Shown piece after piece: positions 6,338 through 15,450 of a DNA stretch of 40,185 nt (its first letter is position 1; each line of letters begins with the position of its first letter). The notes under the pieces were generated by a model, which saw only the letters and a program-made list of their open reading frames with translations, searched no databases and was not told the origin of the DNA. The stretch is from Flavobacteriaceae bacterium. Its GTDB lineage: Bacteria; Bacteroidota; Bacteroidia; Flavobacteriales; Flavobacteriaceae. Made by a program: the position numbers and the translations under genes. The stretch spans positions 1-40,185 of the forward strand of contig JABDIV010000108.1 of NCBI GenBank assembly GCA_013003555.1, in the 5' to 3' direction.

Positions 6338-6790
6338 ATGAACAAAAACATACGAATAACCAAACAATTCTCATTCGAAACCGGTCATGCCCTCTATGGG
6401 TATGACGGAAAATGCCGTAATGTACATGGTCATAGCTATAAACTTGATGTTACGGTAATCGGTCAACCTATTTCCGATTCCAATAATGTAAAATATGGAA
6501 TGGTTATAGACTTTGGCGACCTGAAAACCATTGTCAAAGAAGAGATTGTAAATGTTTTTGATCATGCAACAATCTTTAACAAAAATACACCTCATGTTGA
6601 ATTAGCTCATGAACTTCAATCAAGAGGTCATAACGTACTGCTGGTCGATTATCAGCCAACCAGTGAAATGATGGTTATTGATTTTGCCGAGAAAATAAAA
6701 AAGAGGCTTCCAGAAACCATTCAATTGCATTCGCTTAAACTTCAGGAAACGGCAACATCATACGCCGAGTGGTACGCAAGTGATATCTAA
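6338..6790 (+). CDS. queD: 6-carboxytetrahydropterin synthase / 6-pyruvoyl tetrahydropterin synthase family
   Basis: A 150-residue protein with the PTPS/QueD fold. Zinc ligands are visible as His17 (SFETGHAL), His30 and His32 (NVHGHSY), and Cys26 in YDGKCRNVHGH is the catalytic thiol. The YGMVIDFGDLK segment, VFDHATIFN and the C-terminal LQETATSYAEWY complete the family pattern. QueD makes 6-carboxytetrahydropterin on the way to queuosine; PTPS homologues serve other pterin pathways. Cys in the CxxxHxH arrangement is typical of QueD. No other queuosine genes are in the window. It lies 23 bases upstream of lpxH. Confidence 0.85.
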   Translation: MNKNIRITKQFSFETGHALYGYDGKCRNVHGHSYKLDVTVIGQPISDSNNVKYGMVIDFGDLKTIVKEEIVNVFDHATIFNKNTPHVELAHELQSRGHNVLLVDYQPTSEMMVIDFAEKIKKRLPETIQLHSLKLQETATSYAEWYASDI

Positions 6791-6813
6791 TCTTTAATTA
6801 TCTTTATCTGATC

Positions 6814-7572
6814 ATGATCATTCCTGAAGGCAAAAAAATTTATTTCGCTTCCGATAATCATTTAGGAGCCCCATCGCGCGATGCATCTCTCCCCAGGGAG
6901 AAACGGTTTGTTGAATGGTTAGACACCATTAAGACCGACGCTCATACACTTTTTTTACTAGGTGATCTATTTGACTTTTGGTTCGAATATAGTCATGTGA
7001 TACCAAAAGGATTTACGAGAACCCTTGGGAAATTAGCAGAGTTAAGTGATTCAGGTATCGGGATTCATTATTTTGTCGGTAATCATGACTTATGGATGAA
7101 TGGCTATTTTGAAGAAGAACTCAATATCCCTGTGCATCATAAACCGATGGAATTTGATTTTAACGGCAAATCATTTTTAATCGGACATGGAGATGGTCTG
7201 GGCCCCGGCGATAAAGGCTATAAGCGCATGAAAAAGGTGTTTACCAATCCGATTGCTAAATGGTTATTCAGATGGCTTCACCCTGATCTCGGGATGAGAT
7301 TAGCGCAGTACCTTTCCGTAAAAAACAAAATGATTTCGGGCGAAGAAGACATTAAGTTTTTAGGGGAAGATAACGAATGGCTTATACAATTTTGTAAGGA
7401 GCAATTAAAGCAGAGTCATCGTGATTATTTTGTTTTCGGGCATCGGCACCTACCCTTAAATATCGACCTCGAGGGCAATGCCAAATACATCAATCTTGGC
7501 GATTGGATACATTATTTCACCTATGCTGTCTTTGACGGAAATAATCTTGACCTGCTCGAATTTAAATCTTAA
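6814..7572 (+). CDS. lpxH: UDP-2,3-diacylglucosamine diphosphatase (LpxH-like)
   Basis: A 252-residue calcineurin-like phosphoesterase. The metal-binding motifs are in order: DNHLG (Asp14, His16), GDLFDFWFE, GNHDLW, GHGDGLG and the final GHRHLP. In lipid A synthesis LpxH removes UMP from UDP-2,3-diacylglucosamine at the inner membrane face. The FDFWFEY segment and the basic helix KRMKKVFTNPIAKWLFRWLHP (about 130-150) are like LpxH homologues of Bacteroidetes. The first motif reads DNHLG instead of the usual D-x-H variant with serine, which is common in this phylum. The 3' end overlaps the end of recJ by 11 bases, tail to tail. Confidence 0.85.
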   Translation: MIIPEGKKIYFASDNHLGAPSRDASLPREKRFVEWLDTIKTDAHTLFLLGDLFDFWFEYSHVIPKGFTRTLGKLAELSDSGIGIHYFVGNHDLWMNGYFEEELNIPVHHKPMEFDFNGKSFLIGHGDGLGPGDKGYKRMKKVFTNPIAKWLFRWLHPDLGMRLAQYLSVKNKMISGEEDIKFLGEDNEWLIQFCKEQLKQSHRDYFVFGHRHLPLNIDLEGNAKYINLGDWIHYFTYAVFDGNNLDLLEFKS

Positions 7573-9268
7573 GATCCTGTTTAATATCTTTTAATTTTAG
7601 CTGAAGATCGATTCTTCCATTCCAATGGTTTTCATCAATGGTAAACGCTGCCATAAATTTCTTTCGGTTTCCTACCATCTCATATTTATGGCCCAAATTA
7701 AAACCAATAGCATTGATTTGTTGCGAATTGTTCCCCTGAACAACAGCCAATTTTAAATGATCACCATCCTCACCTACAGGTCTCGCATAACCGGTGTCAA
7801 AAAGATCTCTTGACATAAACACCGGTGTCATATTATCGGGGCCAAATGGTGCAAACTGCGAAAGGATCCTGTGTAATCTTGGATTGATATCTCGAATATT
7901 AATTTCAGCATCGATCAAAATTTCCTGCACACGAAGGTGCTCACTAATCCGTTCGGCAACTACCTTTTCAAATCTCGCTTTAAAATCCTCAAAATGTTGA
8001 ATGTTCATAGTTAGTCCGGCTGCATATTTGTGACCCCCAAACTTTTCTAAAAGATCATCACACTCACTTAAGGCATTATAGATATCAAAACCCTTAACCG
8101 AGCGGGCAGAACCGGTCAATTTTTCCCCATCTTGAGTTAGAACTATCGTTGGCCGGTAATAGGTTTCAATGAGTCTTGAAGCGACAATTCCCAGTACCCC
8201 TTTATGCCAATGTGATTGGAACACGACAGATGTATATTTATCCTTTTCCCTACTGTCTTCAATAAGCTGCAGAGCTTGTTTTGTAATTTCCTTGTCCAGA
8301 TCCTTTCTTTCCGAATTGAATCCATCGATCTGTTCAGCGGCCAGTCGTGCATTGTCTTGATCCTTTTCAGACAATAGTTCTACCGCATAATTACCATGTT
8401 GAATACGCCCGGCAGCATTGATGCGCGGCGCGACAGTAAAAACCAAATCGGTAATGGTGAAAACAGCCTTTTTTTGTTGGTCAAGGATGGCTTTTATCCC
8501 GGTCCTTGGTGAATCATTTATCACCTGCATGCCATAATAGGCCAAGATTCGATTCTCTCCGGAAACAGGCACAATATCTGCCGCGATAGCGGTAACAACC
8601 AAGTCGAGATATGGCACCAGAAAGTCTATGCTTCGACCCCGATTCGATTCAAGCGCCTGAATAAGTTTAAAACCAACACCACAACCACATAGCTCCTTAA
8701 AGGGATAGTCGCAATCAGTCCGCTTTGGATCAAGTATTGCATACGCCTCCGGGAGTTGATCACCTGGTCTGTGATGGTCACAGATAATAAAGTCGATTCC
8801 CTTTGAATTTGCATATGCAACCTGATCTAAAGCCTTAATGCCGCAATCCAACGCGATGATCAGCGAGAAACCATTATCGTCGGCAAAATCGATCCCCTTG
8901 ATGGAGATGCCATATCCTTCTTCATACCGATCGGGAATATACGTGGCAACTTTACTGTAATAGCTGCTTAAATAAGAAAACATAAGCGCAACGGCCGTAG
9001 TGCCGTCCACATCATAATCACCATAGATTAAAATATTTTCATCATCATTAATCGCCTGTTCAATGCGATCAACGGCCTTTTCCATATCCCTCATGAGAAA
9101 AGGGTCGTGCAACTCGGACAATTCCGGGCGAAAAAAGGTCTTTGCCTGATCGTAGGTTTCAATACCCCTTTGTAATAAAAGTCTGGCCACAACAGCATCA
9201 ACCTTAATGGCTTCCTGTAAGGCCTTAACTTTTTTAGGGTCTGGTTTTGGTTTGAGTGTCCAGCGCAT
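7562..9268 (-). CDS. recJ: single-stranded-DNA-specific exonuclease RecJ
   Basis: A 568-residue protein with the DHH/DHHA1 layout. Motif I is GDYDVDGT (83-90), motif II is IIALDCGIK (about 137-145), motif III is CDHHRPGD (DHH at 164-166), an HNDAA-like VAPRINAAGRI lies in the middle, and the DHHA1 motif is FGGHKYAAGLTM. The C-terminal OB region follows. RecJ degrades single-stranded DNA 5' to 3' in recombination and mismatch repair. I start at the ATG at 9268 (MRWTLKPKPDP), the usual N terminus; an upstream in-frame ATG at 9364 would add 32 non-conserved residues and overlap the osmC-like gene. Confidence 0.93.
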   Translation of the reverse strand: MRWTLKPKPDPKKVKALQEAIKVDAVVARLLLQRGIETYDQAKTFFRPELSELHDPFLMRDMEKAVDRIEQAINDDENILIYGDYDVDGTTAVALMFSYLSSYYSKVATYIPDRYEEGYGISIKGIDFADDNGFSLIIALDCGIKALDQVAYANSKGIDFIICDHHRPGDQLPEAYAILDPKRTDCDYPFKELCGCGVGFKLIQALESNRGRSIDFLVPYLDLVVTAIAADIVPVSGENRILAYYGMQVINDSPRTGIKAILDQQKKAVFTITDLVFTVAPRINAAGRIQHGNYAVELLSEKDQDNARLAAEQIDGFNSERKDLDKEITKQALQLIEDSREKDKYTSVVFQSHWHKGVLGIVASRLIETYYRPTIVLTQDGEKLTGSARSVKGFDIYNALSECDDLLEKFGGHKYAAGLTMNIQHFEDFKARFEKVVAERISEHLRVQEILIDAEINIRDINPRLHRILSQFAPFGPDNMTPVFMSRDLFDTGYARPVGEDGDHLKLAVVQGNNSQQINAIGFNLGHKYEMVGNRKKFMAAFTIDENHWNGRIDLQLKLKDIKQDLKI

Positions 9269-9294
9269 ATACAAATATAGAAAATATTCTATAT

Positions 9295-9717
9295 TTATGA
9301 TTCGTGATAGTGAATTTTTATCTTGACTGCAGCAAATTGACGGAACATTTCCATCACACCGCAATATTTTTCTATTGATAAATCGACTGCTTTCTTGATT
9401 TTATTCTTCTTCAGGTTTTCTCCAAAAAAGTGATATTCTATGGTGACGTCTTTATAGTATTTTGGGTGTTCGTCGGTAAGGTCAGCACTGGTATCCATTC
9501 TGAAATCGGAAATTTTAACTTTCATTTTATTCAGAATCATAATAACATCCAGCCCTGAACATCCCGCAAGCGAGGCCAGCATCATGGCTTTGGGGCTCAA
9601 TCCGGCATTATGCCCGCCATTCTCAGGTGAGGTATCAATCAGTACGGTTTTACCATTGGGATTATCGGCTTCAAACAGCATATTTCCTTTCCAATGAGTC
9701 ACAACTTTATGGGTCAT
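9295..9717 (-). CDS. OsmC family protein
   Basis: A 140-residue OsmC/Ohr-type protein. It carries the two redox cysteines of the family: one in SLAGCSGLDVIMIL (around 54) and one in IEKYCGVMEMF (around 122). These proteins reduce organic hydroperoxides or handle other thiol chemistry in the cytoplasm. The YhfA/OsmC-like subgroup fits better than Ohr because of length and the ASLAGCSGLDV form. It precedes recJ on the same strand with a 26-base gap, and is divergent to the AhpD-like gene, another peroxide-type enzyme. Confidence 0.88.
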   Translation of the reverse strand: MTHKVVTHWKGNMLFEADNPNGKTVLIDTSPENGGHNAGLSPKAMMLASLAGCSGLDVIMILNKMKVKISDFRMDTSADLTDEHPKYYKDVTIEYHFFGENLKKNKIKKAVDLSIEKYCGVMEMFRQFAAVKIKIHYHES

Positions 9718-9785
9718 TTTTGCCTTTTTTTTTGTTTATTGTTAAATCAAAAATACCATTATTAACGCTAATAACAGAATTACAG

Positions 9786-10376
9786 ATGCCATTAGTTACG
9801 CCGCTTTCACCAGAGCATGATCCGGAAACCAAAGAACTGGCTGCATTCTTTAATGAAACCCTAGGATTTTGTCCGAATTCAGTATTGACGATGCAAAGAC
9901 GGCCGGCCATAAGTAAGGCCTTTATAAATTTAAATAAGGCTGTGATGGCTAATGAAGGCCGGGTGACTTCTGCTCTAAAACGCATGATAGCATGGGTAAG
10001 CAGTAACGCAACTGGCTGCAGGTATTGTCAGGCCCACGCCATACGCGCTGCCGAACGCTATGGTGCCGAGCAGGAGCAACTTGACAATATATGGGAATAT
10101 CGAACTCACCCTGCATTCTCGGAGGCCGAAAGAGCTGCTTTAGATTTTTCACTGGCAGCCTCCCAGGTCCCAAATGCGGTAGATGAAACGATGAAAGAAC
10201 GCTTGTATACCTATTGGAATGAAGGAGAAATTGTTGAAATGTTGGGCGTCATTTCACTGTTTGGATATCTGAACCGCTGGAATGATAGTATGGGAACTTC
10301 AATCGAAGACGGTGCTGTTGATAGCGGAAATCAATTTTTAGGGAAATACGGTTGGAATAAAGGGAAGCATATTTAA
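9786..10376 (+). CDS. carboxymuconolactone decarboxylase / AhpD-like peroxidase-related protein
   Basis: A 196-residue protein with an AhpD-like fold. The motif CRYCQAHAIRAAERYG has the CxxC redox pair and the following His used for the thiol peroxidase relay. The N-terminal FNETLGFCPNSVLTMQRRPAISKAF and later EAERAALDFSLAASQVP are typical of the uncharacterised peroxidase-related subgroup. I start at the ATG at 9786; an upstream in-frame start at 9627 would overlap the divergent OsmC-like gene by 91 bases and add a low-complexity tail. It lies head-to-head with the OsmC-like gene, which could reflect a shared oxidative-stress response. Confidence 0.82.
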   Translation: MPLVTPLSPEHDPETKELAAFFNETLGFCPNSVLTMQRRPAISKAFINLNKAVMANEGRVTSALKRMIAWVSSNATGCRYCQAHAIRAAERYGAEQEQLDNIWEYRTHPAFSEAERAALDFSLAASQVPNAVDETMKERLYTYWNEGEIVEMLGVISLFGYLNRWNDSMGTSIEDGAVDSGNQFLGKYGWNKGKHI

Positions 10377-10433
10377 AAGCCTATCGCCTAACTTTCTTAC
10401 TTATTTAATTTCACCTGTATATCTGAACAAGCT

Positions 10434-11111
10434 CTATTTTGAGGAACTGCCGGCAAGGACGATAACGAATTCACCCTTGATAACCCCTTCTTGAAAATAA
10501 TCGAGAACATCCCCGATGGTTCCACGCTTCGTTTCTTCATATAATTTTGACAGTTCCCGGGAAACCGAAATTCGTCTTTCAGCACCAAAATGATCTTTAA
10601 AATCGGTTAGCGTCTTTATCAATTTATGAGGGGATTCATAAAACACCATAGTTCTAGTTTCGTTCCGCAAAAAAGCCAGGCGCGTTTGTCGACCTTTCTT
10701 TACAGGAAGGAATCCTTCGAACACAAATCGATCATTTGGCAGGCCTGAAATTACTAGTGCAGGAATAATAGCTGTTGGTCCGGGCAAACATTCAACAGCC
10801 AGCCCATTTTCGATGCATGCCCTCGTCAACAGAAACCCGGGATCGGATATGCCTGGTGTACCGGCATCGCTAATTAATGCGAGCGTTTGACCAGACCATA
10901 AACGCTCGATGATTTTATTTAACGACTTGTGCTCATTGTGCATGTGGTATGACATCATCGGGGTGCCAATTTCAAAGTGTTTGAGCAACTTTCCGGAAGT
11001 GCGGGTGTCTTCGGCAAGGATAAGATCGACCGACTGCAAAACCTCAACCGCTCTCCCGCTCATATCTTTGAGATTTCCTATGGGCGTGGGTACGATATAG
11101 AGTTTACTCAT
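10434..11111 (-). CDS. rsmI: 16S rRNA (cytidine(1402)-2'-O)-methyltransferase RsmI
   Basis: A 225-residue SAM-dependent tetrapyrrole-methylase-type enzyme. MSKLYIVPTPIGNLKDMSGRAVEVLQSVDLILAEDTRTSGKLL is diagnostic of RsmI. The SAM-binding glycine loop SDAGTPGISDPG, the GPTAIIPALVISGLP segment and FYESPHKL follow. It methylates the 2'-OH of C1402 in 16S rRNA, which tunes the decoding centre. It is shorter than the E. coli protein, which has a C-terminal extension, as usual in Bacteroidetes. It is the last gene on this minus-strand stretch, 57 bases beyond the coiled-coil hypothetical gene. Confidence 0.95.
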   Translation of the reverse strand: MSKLYIVPTPIGNLKDMSGRAVEVLQSVDLILAEDTRTSGKLLKHFEIGTPMMSYHMHNEHKSLNKIIERLWSGQTLALISDAGTPGISDPGFLLTRACIENGLAVECLPGPTAIIPALVISGLPNDRFVFEGFLPVKKGRQTRLAFLRNETRTMVFYESPHKLIKTLTDFKDHFGAERRISVSRELSKLYEETKRGTIGDVLDYFQEGVIKGEFVIVLAGSSSK

Positions 11112-11168
11112 TAGCTGGCCTGGGTTTTACAGGAAAAATGTCGGAATAGCGATAATAGCCCTCTGGTA

Positions 11169-11903
11169 CTATTCGAATTTGCTTTCGATGATTTCAAGGA
11201 ATCGCTCTTCGTATTCCTCCTTTCCAATCCAATTTGATTGGCTGGGTTTAATCTTGTTTTCAATTAGAATGAGTGCATCCTTAAGCGAAGTAGTCGCATT
11301 GAGATTTAATAACGCCCGCTCATAATTCACTGCGTTTCCACCAAACAGATGTTTAATGAAAGCCAATTTGTCATTTAAGCCAATTTGAATTATTTTACCT
11401 TTTAATCGTTCATTTAAGGACTTTTGATTATCCTCCTTGGAAGCGACGACAGGTTCAAAAACCGGAAGATTTCTGTAGGCTGAGGTAATATCTTCAAGAT
11501 CATTTTTATGTAAGGACGGCCTTGCAATGGCCTCTTCGAGTATCTCGTCTAATTCCTGGGTTTCTTCAGGCATTTGGGCAACGATATCCTTGATGGTTTC
11601 CATGGCAGGTTCCATAATTCCGTCATCTTCTTTTTCATCAAGGTTGATATAAACTTTATCTTCTATTTCTATATTGTCGCTAACCTTATTATTGAAGGCT
11701 TCATCCAACATCCCGAAAAAGGACGAATCGCTCCCAATAGTTGGCATATCCTCATCAAAGTTCTCATGTGCAAACTTCATTACAGTAAGTTTTTCATAAA
11801 GTTGGGCTACCTCCTTATGTAATCTATCAATGTCTTCTTTACCCTTTAACTTTAAGATCCGATGGGCGATGCTAATTAATTCAGATTCCAATTTCTTCTT
11901 CAT
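11169..11903 (-). CDS. conserved-looking hypothetical protein, charged, with coiled-coil N terminus
   Basis: A 244-residue soluble protein I do not recognise by name. Residues 1-45 are a heptad-like, charged helical segment rich in Lys/Glu/Leu (KKKLESELISIAHRILK...). Residues 50-150 are acidic and probably flexible. The C-terminal 80 residues form a compact helical block with KIIQIGLNDKLAFIKHLFGG, NYERALLNLN and WIGKEEYEERFLEIIESKFE. There is no signal peptide or membrane helix. It lies between rsmI and tdk. I believe this place is occupied by a similar hypothetical in other Flavobacteriia; that is memory, not shown here. Function unknown. Confidence 0.7.
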   Translation of the reverse strand: MKKKLESELISIAHRILKLKGKEDIDRLHKEVAQLYEKLTVMKFAHENFDEDMPTIGSDSSFFGMLDEAFNNKVSDNIEIEDKVYINLDEKEDDGIMEPAMETIKDIVAQMPEETQELDEILEEAIARPSLHKNDLEDITSAYRNLPVFEPVVASKEDNQKSLNERLKGKIIQIGLNDKLAFIKHLFGGNAVNYERALLNLNATTSLKDALILIENKIKPSQSNWIGKEEYEERFLEIIESKFE

Positions 11904-12005
11904 AACTTCTAAGATTAATTCCCTTGATTGCTTTTGATTTTTAATAAATTTACGTCACCTTTATACAAACGCGAATGCAGTAGAATTTAGTGTTAAAATT
12001 ACGAA

Positions 12006-12653
12006 ATGTTTCTTGAAAATACGGTAAATCAAAAAGAACAATTTGGATGGATTGAAGTAATATGCGGGTCAATGTTCTCCGGGAAAACCGAGGAATTGAT
12101 CCGGCGTTTAAAGCGAGCCCAGTTTGCCAAGCAGAAAGTCGAAATCTTTAAACCTGCCATTGATCAACGTTATGATAATGAAAAAGTTGTTTCTCATGAT
12201 TACAACGAGATACGATCAACTCCGGTACCAGCAGCAGCCAATATCTTAATCCTTGCTGATAGTTGCGATGTAATTGGCATAGACGAAGCCCAGTTTTTCG
12301 ACAGTGAAATTGTTAGTGTTTGTAATGACCTTGCCAACAAGGGCATTCGTGTTATTGTGGCCGGACTGGATATGGACTTTAAAGGAAATCCATTTGGCCC
12401 GATGCCTAATCTTATGGCAACCGCCGAATACGTGACCAAAGTGCATGCTGTTTGCACCCGCACAGGGAACCTGGCACAATACAGCTATCGCAAAGCCAAA
12501 AGCGATGATCTTGTACTACTTGGGGAGGTCGATGAGTATGAGCCATTAAGTCGGGCAGCTTTTTATAAGGCGATGATGCGTGATAAGGTAAGAAATATGA
12601 AGGTGAATGATCCTGTTGTCATTCCGTCGAAATCAAAGCAAGCCAATGCCTGA
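12006..12653 (+). CDS. tdk: thymidine kinase (type II), zinc-cysteine-poor form
   Basis: A 215-residue cytoplasmic kinase that phosphorylates thymidine for salvage. The P-loop [15 protein letters not shown], the base Asp region [10 protein letters not shown], the lasso-like region from about residue 145, and the SYRK segment are all present. The usual four zinc ligands are mostly absent: VCTRTG keeps one Cys (150) where CxxC is expected, and the later C-R-x-C is LSRAAF. The stop overlaps the alanine racemase start, as ATGCCTGA, so the two are probably translationally coupled. Confidence 0.92.
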   Translation: MFLENTVNQKEQFGWIEVICGSMFSGKTEELIRRLKRAQFAKQKVEIFKPAIDQRYDNEKVVSHDYNEIRSTPVPAAANILILADSCDVIGIDEAQFFDSEIVSVCNDLANKGIRVIVAGLDMDFKGNPFGPMPNLMATAEYVTKVHAVCTRTGNLAQYSYRKAKSDDLVLLGEVDEYEPLSRAAFYKAMMRDKVRNMKVNDPVVIPSKSKQANA

Positions 12654-13761
12654 TGCGCAAGAAACCGTTCTGGAAATAAACCTGAACGCCCTTAAAGATA
12701 ATTTTGAATATCTTAAATCCAGAATACCAAAGGAGACCAGGTTCCTGGCTGTTGTTAAAGCTTTTGCTTACGGACATGACGCTATAAAAACAGCTCAGTT
12801 TTTAGAGCAATTAGGAGTCGACTATTTTGCAGTGGCTTATACAAGCGAAGGACTGGCTTTGAGAAAAGCAGGTATTAAGACTCCCATTCTGGTTTTGCAT
12901 CCCCAAGTGGTAAATTTTTCAAATCTCATTGAAGGCTGCCTTGAGCCAAGTTTATATAACGCCAATGTTTTACGACAATTTATTGCAGTGGCAGAGCAAA
13001 AGTCTCTTCATAATTATCCCATTCATGTCAAATTCAACACTGGATTAAATCGGCTTGGATTCTGGGAGAACGACGTGGATTTAGTCTTGAATGAGCTCTC
13101 TAAAACCAAAGCTGTTCAGGTTAAATCCATTTTTTCCCACTTGGCGGCAAGTGAAGATTTAGACGAAAAATCTTTTTCTGAACAACAGATCGCAAGCTTT
13201 AAAAAAACGGCCAATGCGATGATTGAAGGGCTCGGTTTCAAGCCAATTCTTCATATGTGTAACACCTCAGGATTACTTAACTTTCCCCAGGCGCATTTCG
13301 ATATGGTTAGAAGCGGAATTGGATTATTTGGTTTTGGAAATTCGAAAAAAGAAAACAAAAACCTCAAACCTATTGCCAGTTTAAAATCTGTAATATCTCA
13401 AATACATCAAATTGAAAATGGCGAATCTGTTGGATATAACAGAGCCTATTCTGCCAAAGGCTTTACACAGACAGCCACCATACCAATCGGACATGCGGAT
13501 GGCATTGGAAGACAATATGGAAATGGAAAAGGGTTCGTAACCATTGGCGGTAAAAAAGCGCCTATAATTGGAAATGTTTGTATGGATATGATCATGGTCG
13601 ATATAACAGATGTCGCATGCAAGGAAGGTGATGAAGTAATTATTTTTGATAGGGATAACACTGCTGAAAATTTCGCAGGAACGGCAAACACCATCTCTTA
13701 TGAGCTTTTAACAGCCATTTCACCAAGGGTAAAACGCATCTATATTGGCGACTCTTTTTAG
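12646..13761 (+). CDS. alr: alanine racemase
   Basis: A 371-residue PLP enzyme making D-alanine for peptidoglycan. The PLP lysine is Lys38 in [10 protein letters not shown]. Other marks are [27 protein letters not shown], and the second catalytic base in [10 protein letters not shown], followed by IPIGHADGI and [14 protein letters not shown] start at the ATG at 12646 ([13 protein letters not shown]), which overlaps the tdk stop; an upstream in-frame start would add 13 residues inside tdk. It is a stand-alone racemase, unlike the MurF-Alr fusions known in some Bacteroidetes. Confidence 0.93.
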   Translation: MPDAQETVLEINLNALKDNFEYLKSRIPKETRFLAVVKAFAYGHDAIKTAQFLEQLGVDYFAVAYTSEGLALRKAGIKTPILVLHPQVVNFSNLIEGCLEPSLYNANVLRQFIAVAEQKSLHNYPIHVKFNTGLNRLGFWENDVDLVLNELSKTKAVQVKSIFSHLAASEDLDEKSFSEQQIASFKKTANAMIEGLGFKPILHMCNTSGLLNFPQAHFDMVRSGIGLFGFGNSKKENKNLKPIASLKSVISQIHQIENGESVGYNRAYSAKGFTQTATIPIGHADGIGRQYGNGKGFVTIGGKKAPIIGNVCMDMIMVDITDVACKEGDEVIIFDRDNTAENFAGTANTISYELLTAISPRVKRIYIGDSF

Positions 13762-13789
13762 CATTTTCTTAACGTTTAACTTTTTTCAC

Positions 13790-13797
13790 TATTTTTG
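13790..13797 (+). promoter_or_regulatory. possible -7 box (TATTTTTG) upstream of mscL
   Basis: TATTTTTG matches TAnnTTTG, 33 bases before the mscL ATG, in a T-rich region after the alr stop. The -33 element is weak. Confidence 0.45.
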
Positions 13798-13829
13798 CAT
13801 CATATTAACTTAATTAAACATTAACTACT

Positions 13830-14231
13830 ATGCTTAAAGAATTTAAGAATTTCATTTTGACCGGCAATGTGATTGATTTTGCAGTTGCTGTAATTTTGGC
13901 TGGTGCCGTTGGCCTTGTCGTAAATGGTTTCGTTAACGACATTATCATGCCAGTTGTTGGGCATTTTGCAGGAGGAATGGATTTTGCCAGTTTAAAAGTT
14001 GTACTCTCAGAAGCCGTGGCTGATGCCGAAGGCAATGTAACTACGCCTGAAAACGCGGTTCGTTGGGGTGCATGGGTGAATACAATCATCAATTTGATCA
14101 TTGTTGGATTTGTTCTATTCATGATTGTTAAAGCCTACAACAAATCGAAAAAACCAGCTGAGGAGCCAGCTCCGGCCGGACCATCTGAAGTAGATCTTCT
14201 TACTGAGATTAGAGACTCTTTAAAAAAGTAA
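13830..14231 (+). CDS. mscL: large-conductance mechanosensitive channel MscL
   Basis: A 133-residue inner membrane channel that opens under osmotic downshock. The N-terminal amphipathic helix MLKEFKNFILTGNVIDFAVAVILAGAVGLVVNGFVNDIIMPVVG includes the pore-lining TM1. TM2 is WVNTIINLIIVGFVLFMIVKAYN and the C-terminal helix ends EIRDSLKK. The loop between TM1 and TM2 is of ordinary length. Sequence and size match the family well. It is followed by a clear terminator. Confidence 0.95.
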   Translation: MLKEFKNFILTGNVIDFAVAVILAGAVGLVVNGFVNDIIMPVVGHFAGGMDFASLKVVLSEAVADAEGNVTTPENAVRWGAWVNTIINLIIVGFVLFMIVKAYNKSKKPAEEPAPAGPSEVDLLTEIRDSLKK

Positions 14232-14270
14232 TGGAATAGCGATACCGCTACACGAAATACTTTAATCATT

Positions 14271-14297
14271 AAACCACCTGTAAAAGGTGGTTTTTTT
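14271..14297 (+). terminator. intrinsic terminator after mscL
   Basis: AAACCACCT, a five-base loop, AGGTGGTTT and a T-run. It separates mscL from asd. Confidence 0.9.
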
Positions 14298-14311
14298 ATG
14301 CTATTTATTTA

Positions 14312-14319
14312 TACATTTG
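14312..14319 (+). promoter_or_regulatory. possible -7 box (TACATTTG) of asd
   Basis: TACATTTG matches TAnnTTTG and lies 19 bases before the asd ATG, just after the mscL terminator. No clear -33 box. Confidence 0.45.
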
Positions 14320-14338
14320 AAGGTTAAACTTTAATTCT

Positions 14339-15346
14339 ATGAAACTTGCTGTCGTTGGGGCCACCGGTATGGTTGGCCATGTTATGCTGAAGGTTCTTGA
14401 AGAGCGTCAATTTCCATTCACCGATTTATTGTTGGTTGCATCCAACCGATCTATTGGTAAAAAACTAATGTTTAAAAATCGTGAATATGCGGTAATCGGA
14501 TTGGATGAGGCCGTTGCGGCCAGGCCGGATATTGCCCTCTTCTCTGCAGGAGGAACAACATCGTTGGAATGGGCTCCTAAATTTGCACATAACGGGACGA
14601 TTGTTATTGATAATTCGTCCGCCTGGAGAATGGATCCAACCAAAAAGCTGGTCGTTCCAGAGATTAATGCCGAGAGTATTGATTCTGATGATCGAATTAT
14701 TGCCAATCCAAATTGCTCAACAATTCAAATGGTCATGGCCTTATCACCATTGCATAGAGCATTTAAAATAAAACGCCTGGTTGTTTCCACCTATCAATCT
14801 GTGACCGGTACTGGTGTGAAAGCAGTGCAGCAACTTGAAGACGAAATTAAGGGGATAGAGGGTGAAAAAGTATATCCGCATCCCATTCACCAAAATGCAC
14901 TCCCTCACTGTGATGTATTTGAAGAAAATGGTTACACCAAGGAAGAGATGAAGCTCGTTAGGGAAACTCAGAAAATATTGGATGATCGCACGATTGCCAT
15001 TACCGCCACAGCGGTAAGAATACCAACAGCCGGAGGACATAGTGAATCGGTTAACATCGAATTTGAAAACGATTTTAATCTCCCAGAAGTGAGAAAATTA
15101 TTAAGTGAAACTCCAGGGGTCATTGTTCAGGACGTTCCGGAATCGAACCTTTATCCCATGCCGATTTCCGCTAACGGAAAGGATGAGGTCTTCGTAGGAC
15201 GCATCAGGCGTGATGAATCGCGCCCCAATTGTTTAAACATGTGGATTGTGAGTGATAACCTCAGAAAGGGTGCCGCTACAAATGCCGTTCAAATCGCCGA
15301 ATATATTTTATCGAAAAAATGGGCTGAAATTCCCCTAAACCACTAA
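14339..15346 (+). CDS. asd: aspartate-semialdehyde dehydrogenase
   Basis: A 335-residue NADPH enzyme of the lysine/threonine/methionine pathway. It has the Rossmann start KLAVVGATGMVG, the catalytic cysteine Cys126 in NPNCSTIQ, VSTYQSVTGTGVKAVQQL, and the acid-base His234 in PTAGGHSESVNIEF. The C-terminal VGRIRRDES...NMWIVSDNLRKGAATNAVQIAE is typical. It makes the semialdehyde that feeds diaminopimelate for the wall as well as amino acids. It is alone between a terminator and a 100-base gap. Confidence 0.96.
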   Translation: MKLAVVGATGMVGHVMLKVLEERQFPFTDLLLVASNRSIGKKLMFKNREYAVIGLDEAVAARPDIALFSAGGTTSLEWAPKFAHNGTIVIDNSSAWRMDPTKKLVVPEINAESIDSDDRIIANPNCSTIQMVMALSPLHRAFKIKRLVVSTYQSVTGTGVKAVQQLEDEIKGIEGEKVYPHPIHQNALPHCDVFEENGYTKEEMKLVRETQKILDDRTIAITATAVRIPTAGGHSESVNIEFENDFNLPEVRKLLSETPGVIVQDVPESNLYPMPISANGKDEVFVGRIRRDESRPNCLNMWIVSDNLRKGAATNAVQIAEYILSKKWAEIPLNH

Positions 15347-15450
15347 TTTACTGGGCATTTGCGCATATAACTGATAAATAAGCATTATAACTAATTAATT
15401 AAGAAGTCCTTTTTTGTTTCCTTAATTTAGGTGTCCAAATTTTTCTATAA

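Noticed and set aside
9269..9364. N-terminal extension of RecJ by 32 residues
   Set aside because: The extra part overlaps the OsmC-like gene, is cysteine-rich and does not look like RecJ; the family starts near MRWTLKP.
9627..9785. N-terminal extension of the AhpD-like protein
   Set aside because: It overlaps the divergent OsmC-like gene, and the added residues look like a non-coding shadow.
12607..12645. Longer start of alanine racemase
   Set aside because: The added 13 residues lie inside tdk and are not conserved; the ATG at 12646 couples to the tdk stop.
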